Assembly (NCBI GenBank): GCA_030680695.1
Contig: JAUXUT010000063.1
Location: 1 to 8,166 of the forward strand
Reading direction: 5' to 3'
DNA length: 8,166 nucleotides
Source: a bacterium
GTDB lineage: Bacteria > Patescibacteria > Paceibacteria > UBA9973 > UBA6065
A program made the position numbers and the translations under genes. The notes below the pieces were generated by a model. That model did no database searches and was not told the DNA's origin. It saw nothing but the letters and a program-made list of their open reading frames with translations. This document shows positions 1 to 5,554 of the stretch, piece by piece (position 1 is the stretch's first letter; every line of letters starts with the position of its first letter).

Positions 1-675
1 GAGAAACGCGGAACGCGAACCTTGCACTGCTTTGCCGTTCGATTGCGCGCGCATTTTGAGAGCGCCGCGCGCAAGGCTTCCATATTTGATTTCAAGATCG
101 CGCAAATATGGGAACGTGGACGCCAGCGAAAGTTGATCGCCGTCGCCCGCGTAGATGCCAGACATGAGCGGCTCGATGAGATTCTCATACGCTTCACGCC
201 CCAGCCGACGGCTGACAAACGTGCCGAGAGATTCATCTCCGTTGAGGCGATGCGGCGGGAGCAGAAAATCGAGCCCCATGCGCGTTTTGCCAAACCACGA
301 CACCAGCCGCGATTTGAGAATCGCCTCAATGTTGGTGGGAATCATCATGGCGAGACCATCGGGCAGGGGAAGCAGATGACCTTTGTTCAGGACATATGTA
401 TTTTTTTGATTGGGATTCGTGCCATGCAGGCGTTCACCAAGACCGAGCTCCTTGCACAATGCCACGCCCCAAGGTTTGGATGCAAGGAAGGTGTCGGGGC
501 CGCCTTCGATGATGAATTGACCTTCGTCAAAAGCAATACGGTCTGTGGTGATCTTGCCACCCCAATGCGAATCGGATTCAATGAGGGTTACAGTTGCATC
601 GGGAATGTTTTTCTTTGCATAATACGCGGCGGAAAGACCTGCAATTCCGCCGCCGACGACTATGATTCGATTCAT
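1..675 (-). CDS. hemY: HemY-type coproporphyrinogen III / protoporphyrinogen oxidase, 3' part beyond the window
   Basis: FAD-dependent oxidase that aromatises a porphyrinogen to a porphyrin. Translating the minus strand from the ATG at 675 gives 225 codons without a stop, running off the left edge. The usual family length is about 470 residues, so roughly half is present. The N-terminus has the dinucleotide-binding glycine motif GGGIAGLSAAY (residues 8-18), an acidic residue at about 33 for the FAD ribose, and the family signature EGGPDTFLASKPWG (57-70). Further on, SGIYAGD and YGSLARG are typical of HemY. The start overlaps the hemH stop as ATGA, with AAAGGA about 12 nt upstream. Because the same operon has hemQ and no hemN/hemF is seen, the likely substrate is coproporphyrinogen III (CgoX) rather than protoporphyrinogen IX. 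This substrate call is inferred from context; the family call is secure. Confidence 0.95.
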   Translation of the reverse strand, partial: MNRIIVVGGGIAGLSAAYYAKKNIPDATVTLIESDSHWGGKITTDRIAFDEGQFIIEGGPDTFLASKPWGVALCKELGLGERLHGTNPNQKNTYVLNKGHLLPLPDGLAMMIPTNIEAILKSRLVSWFGKTRMGLDFLLPPHRLNGDESLGTFVSRRLGREAYENLIEPLMSGIYAGDGDQLSLASTFPYLRDLEIKYGSLARGALKMRAQSNGKAVQGSRSAFL

Positions 676-1586
676 AACCAGTTTGAATCCTTTGCAGTCT
701 TGCGGATGAGTTCAGCCAGCCCAGCGACCATTTGCGGTGCGGTGTGAACCATTTCGATGCGCTCCAATTGCACACCTAGGGACCTGGCTAATTTTTGATA
801 AACAATATCGATGTCGTACAGAATTTCAACGTGTTCGCAAACGAAGCCGATCGGGCAGAGCAAAATATGTTGTTTACCTTCCGATACCAGCCGTTCGATC
901 ACTTCTCCTGCGTCGGGTCCGAGCCACGGGATGGTGGAGATGGCGGCAGATTGATACGCAAACTCATGCGGCTGTGAGCCGAGTTGTTCCATCACTGCGG
1001 CGACTGTCTCGCGCAATTGAGTGGGGTAGGGATCGTTCCATTCCAAAATCTTTTCGGGCAGGCTGTGCGCGGTAAAGATGACAGGAATCTCCGCACGGAC
1101 TTCTTCTGGGAAATGCTTTAATGCGTCACGTACGCGATCAGTCAGCGCATTGATATAACCTGGTTGCAAATGCCAGTTTTCGATGCGTGAAAATGCAATG
1201 GGGAAGTTGGCTTCTTCGACCTTGTTGTAATACGCGCCAATGCTCATGCGCGAATAATGCGGAGCCATGACCAACCCGACGGCTTTTTCAATCCCTTGTG
1301 GCTGCATTTCAGCAAGCGTGTCTTTGATGTATGGATGCCAATGCCTCATGCCGACAAAGGCTTTGAATTGCTGTCCGTCCGCGTTCAGGGCAGCTTCGAG
1401 TGCGGCAGCCTGTTCGCGTGTCTGTTCCAGAATTGGTGAACGCCCGCCAATCTCGCGGTAACGCTCGCGCACTTCATGGATAATCTCCTGTGAAGTGGGA
1501 TGATAGCCGCGCACATCCATTAAGTATGGTTCGACCTCATCCAAGTTGTTGGGTCCGCCGTATGCCATTACCAATAAACCGATCAT
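672..1586 (-). CDS. hemH: Ferrochelatase, probably coproporphyrin III type (CpfC)
   Basis: Inserts ferrous iron into a porphyrin, in the cytosol or at the membrane face. With the start at 1586 the protein has 304 residues, close to the usual size of short monoderm ferrochelatases. Visible signatures are MAYGGP (7-12), IGGRSPI (47-53), MAPHYSRMSIGAYY (107-120), FTAHSLPEK with the catalytic His174, and GFVCEHVEILYDID with the conserved acidic Glu254. Tyr9 aligns with Bacillus Tyr13, a metal/porphyrin-side residue typical of CpfC, where mitochondrial enzymes have Met. An in-frame ATG at 1604 would add six residues. I prefer 1586 because it forms an ATGA overlap with the upstream stop, like other junctions here, and has GGAGAG ten bases upstream. 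It is followed by hemY, also with an ATGA overlap. The substrate assignment to coproporphyrin III rests on Tyr9 and on hemQ in the same operon. Confidence 0.96.
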   Translation of the reverse strand: MIGLLVMAYGGPNNLDEVEPYLMDVRGYHPTSQEIIHEVRERYREIGGRSPILEQTREQAAALEAALNADGQQFKAFVGMRHWHPYIKDTLAEMQPQGIEKAVGLVMAPHYSRMSIGAYYNKVEEANFPIAFSRIENWHLQPGYINALTDRVRDALKHFPEEVRAEIPVIFTAHSLPEKILEWNDPYPTQLRETVAAVMEQLGSQPHEFAYQSAAISTIPWLGPDAGEVIERLVSEGKQHILLCPIGFVCEHVEILYDIDIVYQKLARSLGVQLERIEMVHTAPQMVAGLAELIRKTAKDSNWL

Positions 1587-1915
1587 AAATGTGGCGCTCT
1601 CCATTTTTTGATAACATGTTCAAAAGGTGGTCTGATCTTATTTTTGTTGAACGGATACCAGCCGATTTCCGCGCGGACAGCCTGTTCTTTCAATTCAGTT
1701 GAACCCCAAACGAAAGTCGCGCCAACTACGCCGATGAAAACGGCAAGCCAATCGATATAAATAAATAAAGAAGCGACGATCAATGCAATGCCAATACCCA
1801 GCATGTAGGGCCACCACAAATATCCAAAGCGCCGTTCGCCTTGAATCACAAGCGGAAAACCAAGCCCGATGATGAGCAGGGTGGCAACTCCAGTGAGCAA
1901 CCCGAAGTAGTTCAT
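1583..1915 (-). CDS. Small membrane protein, DUF4491-like (second of a tandem pair)
   Basis: A 110-residue protein of unknown function. It has about three hydrophobic segments (roughly residues 4-24, 36-52 and 56-71) and then a polar, basic C-terminal tail. The pattern of an N-terminal MNxxGL, a Glu at 27, Trp34-x-Pro36, W70-x3-E74-x3-Q78-x2-R81 and a GWYPFN-like end resembles the DUF4491 family as I recall it. It aligns with the gene just upstream at those positions with only a two-residue gap, so the two are paralogues. GGAGG lies six bases before its ATG. It overlaps the upstream stop (ATGA at 1912-1915) and its own stop overlaps the hemH start (ATGA at 1583-1586). That coupling suggests co-production with the heme enzymes, for example as a membrane subunit or anchor, but no catalytic or heme-binding motif is evident. 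The family name needs a profile search. Confidence 0.85.
   Translation of the reverse strand: MNYFGLLTGVATLLIIGLGFPLVIQGERRFGYLWWPYMLGIGIALIVASLFIYIDWLAVFIGVVGATFVWGSTELKEQAVRAEIGWYPFNKNKIRPPFEHVIKKWRAPHL
1597..1602 (-). promoter_or_regulatory. Ribosome binding site that decides the hemH start
   Basis: GGAGAG on the minus strand lies ten bases before the ATG at 1586. It overlaps the first codons of the longer reading that would begin at 1604. This favours 1586 as the initiating codon. Confidence 0.6.
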
Positions 1916-2286
1916 GTTTGCCCTCCAGTCGGTTCTCGTTTCAACAAATCGAGAGTCGTTGCATGGAAGTTCGCGTCTGCAAGGATGCTGGCATGACGGG
2001 GGTTGTTTGGGTTGGCAGGCGCATGCCCCTTTTTGATACGGTTTTGCTGACGGGTAAATTCAAGCGCATCCCATAGGAGAGTGATGCCAAAAATGCCAAA
2101 AGCCGTAGAAAGTGACAAGTTATCAGTCATCAATGAGCAGTATTCAGTGAAGAGACCCAGCGCGATGAAAGCGATTGTGGGAAGCCATGTGGTCGGCGAA
2201 ACAGATTCGATCTTGCGAACGGCGACGTGTCCGAACCAGATGCTGAGGAAGGCCGTGATTGCGGCAACGAGACCAATGAAATTCAT
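1912..2286 (-). CDS. Small membrane protein, DUF4491-like (first of a tandem pair)
   Basis: A 124-residue protein of unknown function with about three hydrophobic segments (roughly 4-22, 34-47 and 62-75), then a polar tail longer than in its paralogue. Shared positions with the next gene are MN at 1-2, GL at 5-6, Glu27, Trp34, Pro36, Trp72, Glu76, Gln80, Arg83, Gly87, Pro90 and Asn92. The start ATG (2286-2284) overlaps the hemE stop as TAATG. Its ribosome site, GAGGG seven bases upstream, lies within the REP-like repeat at the hemE end. The segment linking the second and third hydrophobic stretches (about residues 47-61) is encoded by a degenerate period-7 repeat at 2107-2148, which the paralogue does not show. 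Function is unrecognised. Its place in a coupled heme operon suggests, but does not prove, a heme- or membrane-related role. Confidence 0.85.
   Translation of the reverse strand: MNFIGLVAAITAFLSIWFGHVAVRKIESVSPTTWLPTIAFIALGLFTEYCSLMTDNLSLSTAFGIFGITLLWDALEFTRQQNRIKKGHAPANPNNPRHASILADANFHATTLDLLKREPTGGQT
2107..2148 (-). repeat. Degenerate heptad repeat inside a coding region
   Basis: Six consecutive 7-bp units on the minus strand. Five begin with ACT (for example ACTGAAT, ACTGATA) and one with ATT. The consensus resembles the ACTGATC heptads at the start of hemB. It is in frame within the first DUF4491-like gene and encodes residues between two hydrophobic segments. The units are divergent, so this could be an old insertion that has drifted, or chance. 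Confidence 0.5.
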
Positions 2287-3347
2287 TATGCCGCCCTCAC
2301 CCCAACCCTCTCCCGAGGGGAGAGGGAGAATTCATGCACCATATCTACAACCGCCTTCACACTGTCAACAGGTGTGTGCTGCAAAATGCCATGACCGAGA
2401 TTGAAGATGTGACCAGGCTTGCCGTTTGCGCGGCGTAGAACATCATGCACGCGCGCTTTGAGTTCAGGCAATGGCGCAAAGAGCGTGATAGGGTCAAGAT
2501 TCCCCTGAACGGCGACATCGTCACCGAGCAGCGACCAGCCGTCATCAAGCGGGATGCGCCAGTCGAGTCCGATCACGTCGCCGCCTGCGCGTTTCATCAG
2601 CGGCAGGAGCGTCGTCGTATTCGTCCCGAAATGGATGACGGGCACGTTCATCGCCTGCGCGGCTTTGAGTAACTTTTGAGAATATGGCAACACGAAGGTT
2701 TCATAATCCGACGGGCTGAGCGCGCCGACCCACGAATCAAAGACCTGCACCGCCTGCGCTCCTGCACGGATCTGCGCCGTCAGGTAATCGCTGAACACGT
2801 CCGCAAGTTTATCCATCAAGGCGTGGAAAACATCGGGCGTGGAATACATCATCGTTTTGGTCTTGAGGAATTCGCGCGATGACCCGCCTTCGATGATGTA
2901 GGATGCGACTGTGAACGGCGCGCCGCAGAAGCCGATGAGCGGAGTATCTGTGAGTTCCCTGCGCAGGATACGGATCGCTTCCATGACGTAGCCCAAATCT
3001 GATTCTGCTTCGACAGGTTTCAACGCTCTGACATCTTCCATCGTGCGGACGGGGTTCTGCAACACGGGACCTTCACCTTTGGCAAACTCCAAGCCCACGC
3101 CCAGCGGAATGGCAGGCAGCAGAATGTCAGCGAAGAGAATCGCCGCATCCACACCGAAAGCGCGGACAGGTTGCAACGTCACTTCAGCTGCAAGTTCGGG
3201 TTGGTAGCAAATCTCGAGCAGGGAATATTTCTCGCGAATGGCGCGGTATTCGGGCATGTAACGTCCCGCCTGGCGCATGAACCAGACGGGAGTCGCGTCA
3301 ACGGGTTTGCGCCGACAGGCTTGTAGAAAACGGCTGTTCATTTCCAT
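2286..3347 (-). CDS. hemE: Uroporphyrinogen III decarboxylase
   Basis: Removes four acetate carboxylates from uroporphyrinogen III to give coproporphyrinogen III in the cytosol, without cofactor. The 353-residue protein has the first family signature PVWFMRQAGRYMPEYR (20-35), FADIL with the key Asp74, GFCGAPFTVASYIIEGG (139-155) including Tyr150, the DSWVGALS segment (204-211), HFGTNT (239-244) and NLGHGI with His319. The last thirteen residues (SLSPRERVGVRAA) are not family sequence. They are encoded by a REP-like repeat at the 3' end. The start is uncertain by two codons: ATG at 3347, or ATG at 3341, which makes an ATGA overlap with the hemQ stop like the other junctions. Neither has a strong ribosome site. 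The stop overlaps the next start as TAATG. This step precedes the CgoX, CpfC and HemQ reactions encoded in the same operon. Confidence 0.97.
   Translation of the reverse strand: MEMNSRFLQACRRKPVDATPVWFMRQAGRYMPEYRAIREKYSLLEICYQPELAAEVTLQPVRAFGVDAAILFADILLPAIPLGVGLEFAKGEGPVLQNPVRTMEDVRALKPVEAESDLGYVMEAIRILRRELTDTPLIGFCGAPFTVASYIIEGGSSREFLKTKTMMYSTPDVFHALMDKLADVFSDYLTAQIRAGAQAVQVFDSWVGALSPSDYETFVLPYSQKLLKAAQAMNVPVIHFGTNTTTLLPLMKRAGGDVIGLDWRIPLDDGWSLLGDDVAVQGNLDPITLFAPLPELKARVHDVLRRANGKPGHIFNLGHGILQHTPVDSVKAVVDMVHEFSLSPRERVGVRAA
2294..2328. repeat. REP-like palindromic repeat at the hemE 3' end
   Basis: A perfect 9-bp inverted repeat (2306-2314 CCCTCTCCC and 2318-2326 GGGAGAGGG) with a 3-base loop, flanked by CCCTCACCCCAA. 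I recognise this as the common type of REP-like intergenic repeat found in many bacterial genomes. Here it lies within the hemE reading frame and supplies the GAGGG ribosome site (2294-2298, minus strand) of the next gene. The hairpin lacks a T-tract, so a terminator is unlikely. Confidence 0.7.
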
Positions 3348-4021
3348 AAGGCAAGGGTCTCTTCCGCAGGATGATAGATGGCAGTATGTAAGGGAGTGTC
3401 ACGCAGGGTATAGCGGCGCGCTTCGGTATCACGCAATTCGTTGACCAGGTCGGAGAAGCGGGTCAGGTCGTCGGTTTCATACACCACGACAAATTCCTGA
3501 TTCTGCAACCCGAAAGAATAAAGCAACAACTGGCTGATGTCTTCGTATTGTTTGCCGATGCGGATGTGCTCATTCATCATGCCCTGACGCGCCTCACGGC
3601 TCATCAAATACCACTCGGTTGTCTTGGAGAACGGATAAATGATCAGGTAAGGTTTGTGCTCATCGGAGAACGGATCGATCTCCTGTTTGGAACGAGCCTT
3701 CGAATACTGCGAAGGACGGGTAAAACCCCACAGAGAATCTTTTTGCTCGACTAAGTAACGATATGGATTTAACGCCTTCGTAAATTTCTCGAAGAAAACA
3801 GCCGCATCCTGATTGTCTTTTACCGTTAAAGCAGACCAGGCGATCAGGTCTACGTCATGTTCCGTACCTTGAAACAGGTCCACTTTTTGAGCGGAAGCGC
3901 GTAACGCAGCCAGCCAATTTTTATGAAATTCCGCACGTTCATCCGTACTTAGAGACCAGTACGCGTCCTTGAAGGAAAAAAGCGAGTAGTGGTTGAACGT
4001 GCGCAGGGATTGTTCGGTCAT
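3338..4021 (-). CDS. hemQ: Coproheme decarboxylase HemQ (ChdC), chlorite-dismutase family
   Basis: Converts coproheme III to heme b by two oxidative decarboxylations using peroxide, the last step of the coproporphyrin-dependent pathway. The 227-residue protein has a C-terminal ferredoxin-like half with the motif IIYPFSKTTEWYLM. In it Tyr129 matches the radical-forming Tyr of Firmicutes HemQ and Lys133 the following Lys. MMNEHIRIG carries the proximal heme ligand His152. Gln164 in DISQLLLYSFGL aligns with the distal Gln of HemQ, where true chlorite dismutases have Arg, so a chlorite-degrading role is unlikely. It is the first gene of the coupled block hemQ-hemE-DUF-DUF-hemH-hemY. AAGG lies about seven bases before the ATG. 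The 134-bp gap upstream probably holds its promoter, but I could not identify clear -35/-10 boxes. In the lines I counted, GC is about 38-50%, somewhat below the neighbours. Confidence 0.94.
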   Translation of the reverse strand: MTEQSLRTFNHYSLFSFKDAYWSLSTDERAEFHKNWLAALRASAQKVDLFQGTEHDVDLIAWSALTVKDNQDAAVFFEKFTKALNPYRYLVEQKDSLWGFTRPSQYSKARSKQEIDPFSDEHKPYLIIYPFSKTTEWYLMSREARQGMMNEHIRIGKQYEDISQLLLYSFGLQNQEFVVVYETDDLTRFSDLVNELRDTEARRYTLRDTPLHTAIYHPAEETLALWK

Positions 4022-4069
4022 GGTTTTACCTTGTTAATAATCAAGAAATAAGCGCTGAAGAAATATTGA

Positions 4070-4098
4070 GGATGGAAGCCATCGCGCGGCTTCCATCC
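4070..4098 (-). terminator. Hairpin after the protease gene, probable terminator
   Basis: A perfect 11-bp inverted repeat (4070-4080 and 4088-4098) with a 7-base loop lies between the protease stop and the hemQ start. In the transcribed (minus) direction it is followed by a T-rich but interrupted tract (TCAATATTTCTT). It probably ends the protease transcript and separates it from the hemQ operon. Confidence 0.55.
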
Positions 4099-4155
4099 CC
4101 TTTTCGATCAGTGTCCGACTTGGGTTTAGAGGAGTTTTATCCGGCGGCAGGGGTC

Positions 4156-5397
4156 TTAGAAGCCGCCAGCGTTTACGATGCCCTCTTTAAACGTATCCGG
4201 ATCACCAGGGATCGGTCCGGGTTCCTGGGCGGCAATCAGCGCGTCTTTCACCTGCGCAGGGGTCGCGCCGGCATGGGTGGCGATATAAAGCGCTGCCACG
4301 CCTGCCACGTGCGGCGAAGCCATGGAAGTGCCGCTGATGGTGTTGTAGCCGCCGCTCTTCCAGGTGGACAGGATGCATACGCCGGGCGCGGCGATGTCAA
4401 CATCCGCTCCGAAGTTGCTGAAGGAGGCGAAGTAGTCATCCTTCTCGCTGGTGCGGCAGGAGGGCGCGCCGCCCGTTCCGCCGGACTTGCCGTCCGAGTC
4501 GGAGAGCGCTGAAACGGTGATCACCTCATCGTAAGCCGCAGGCACATGATTTGCCGCGTTATCCGTTTCATTGCCCGCCGCAACAACGTACGTAACGCCT
4601 GCCGCCACCGAGCGGCAGATGGCCTGGTGGAGCGCGTCGTTGTTGGTGAGACCGCAATTGCCATCGTCTGAGCCAGTCCCGCCCAGGCTCATATTGGCAA
4701 CTGTGATGGGACCGCCGTTGGCTGGAGCTTTGGAGGTCACGAAGTCAATCCCGCAGATCACAGACGACCAGCTTCCTGAACCCCTGTTGTCGAGTACGCG
4801 CACCGCCCACAGTTTGGCTTCGGGAGCTATACCCACTACACCTTCTGTGTTGTTAACGGCTGCAATGGTGCCAGCCACGTGCGAGCCGTGTCCATTGCCA
4901 TCGCTGTAACTTTTGCCTGTAGAGCAGTTCTTGCCGCCGACAATGTTGGCTTTCAGATCCGGGTGGGTCAGGTCAATGCCGGTGTCAATCACAGCCACAT
5001 TGACGCCCGTGCCTTTGTTGGTGTGAGTGGCGGTTTGCTCTGCGTCAATGCGGTCGACGCCGGTGGGTAGCGTCTGCGCGCCGATGGACACTTCGCGGTC
5101 TTCGCTTACAAAGAGAACCCGCGGATCGGACTTCACTGCATTCAAGCGCGCGGCAGGGATGGTCGCAGCATAGCCTTTGATGGCATATTCATAGACATGC
5201 GACAAACCCAAGCCATGTTGGCGCGCCATGTCACTGGCTGCAGCGCCGGGATTAGCCACCGCATCATTGAAAACGACGATGTACTGTCCAGGAAGGACGC
5301 CAGCCGCTGAAACGGAATTTGCGGCAGCGCTTGCCACTCCGCTCATGGATAGAAGCAAAACTACAGCCAGAACCAACGAACTGATACGTTTATACAT
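4156..5397 (-). CDS. Secreted subtilisin-like serine protease (S8, proteinase K-like) with I9 propeptide
   Basis: Extracellular endopeptidase of 413 residues. The N-terminus is a signal peptide: a basic MYKR, a hydrophobic stretch to about residue 20, and probable cleavage after VASA (about 25). An inhibitor I9-type propeptide follows (about 38-104, starting GQYIVVFND). The catalytic domain shows Asp138 in VAVIDTGID, His170 in GHGSHVAGTIA, the oxyanion Asn276 in VVAAGNE, and Ser358 in GTSMASPHVAGVAAL, so all catalytic residues are present. Several Cys in the mature part suggest disulfides, as in proteinase K relatives. No C-terminal sorting or repeat domain is seen, so the enzyme is probably released. 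AAGGAG lies nine bases before the ATG. Gaps of 157 bp (upstream) and 134 bp (downstream), each with a hairpin, make it an independent unit. Nothing in its sequence links it to heme synthesis, and its place in the cluster may be accidental. Confidence 0.95.
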   Translation of the reverse strand: MYKRISSLVLAVVLLLSMSGVASAAANSVSAAGVLPGQYIVVFNDAVANPGAAASDMARQHGLGLSHVYEYAIKGYAATIPAARLNAVKSDPRVLFVSEDREVSIGAQTLPTGVDRIDAEQTATHTNKGTGVNVAVIDTGIDLTHPDLKANIVGGKNCSTGKSYSDGNGHGSHVAGTIAAVNNTEGVVGIAPEAKLWAVRVLDNRGSGSWSSVICGIDFVTSKAPANGGPITVANMSLGGTGSDDGNCGLTNNDALHQAICRSVAAGVTYVVAAGNETDNAANHVPAAYDEVITVSALSDSDGKSGGTGGAPSCRTSEKDDYFASFSNFGADVDIAAPGVCILSTWKSGGYNTISGTSMASPHVAGVAALYIATHAGATPAQVKDALIAAQEPGPIPGDPDTFKEGIVNAGGF

Positions 5398-5433
5398 GCT
5401 CTAACTCTCCTTGGTTGATTTTGAGTTGGGTAG

Positions 5434-5439
5434 ATCATA
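5434..5439 (-). promoter_or_regulatory. Possible -10 box of the protease promoter
   Basis: TATGAT on the minus strand lies 36 bases before the protease start codon, downstream of an AT-rich stretch (5440-5470). No convincing -35 hexamer is found at 16-18 bp. It is a plausible sigma-70 site for the stand-alone protease gene, but weak on sequence alone. Confidence 0.3.
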
Positions 5440-5491
5440 CGAACGAACTGCAAAAATAAGGAATATTTATTGAGCGGCTCCTCCTTTAGGC

Positions 5492-5530
5492 AAACAAGTG
5501 TCTCACTGCACGCGGTTCGGACACTTGTTT
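5492..5530 (-). terminator. Hairpin after the radical SAM gene, probable terminator
   Basis: A perfect 11-bp inverted repeat (5492-5502 and 5520-5530, arms AAACAAGTGTC / GACACTTGTTT) with a 17-base loop starts about 25 bases after the radical SAM stop. The distal arm ends in TTGTTT in the transcribed direction. It probably ends the hemD-hemB-radical SAM transcript. The large loop and short T-run make it less than classic. Confidence 0.5.
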
Positions 5531-5554
5531 ATTAACCCATAATCCATTATCAGG

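Noticed and set aside
22..747. Plus-strand open frame of 241 codons
   Set aside because: It lies opposite hemY and the hemH end, whose minus-strand translation has clear family motifs. The plus-strand protein has no recognisable domain.
2306..2326. GC-rich hairpin as a terminator of hemE
   Set aside because: It lies inside the hemE frame, has no T-tract, and the next gene starts at the overlapping stop.
3338..4021. Annotation as chlorite dismutase
   Set aside because: The distal position is Gln164 rather than Arg, the HemQ-type Tyr and Lys are present, and the gene heads a heme operon.
4066..4512. Plus-strand open frame of 148 codons opposite the protease
   Set aside because: Low-complexity Gly/Ala/Arg-rich translation, antisense to the conserved catalytic Ser region of the protease. 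A shadow of GC-rich coding sequence.
5478..5487. Strong ribosome-site-like AAAGGAGGAG on the minus strand in the gap before the protease
   Set aside because: No ATG, GTG or TTG occurs within the usual 5-12 bases after it and no short frame follows, so no gene can be supported.
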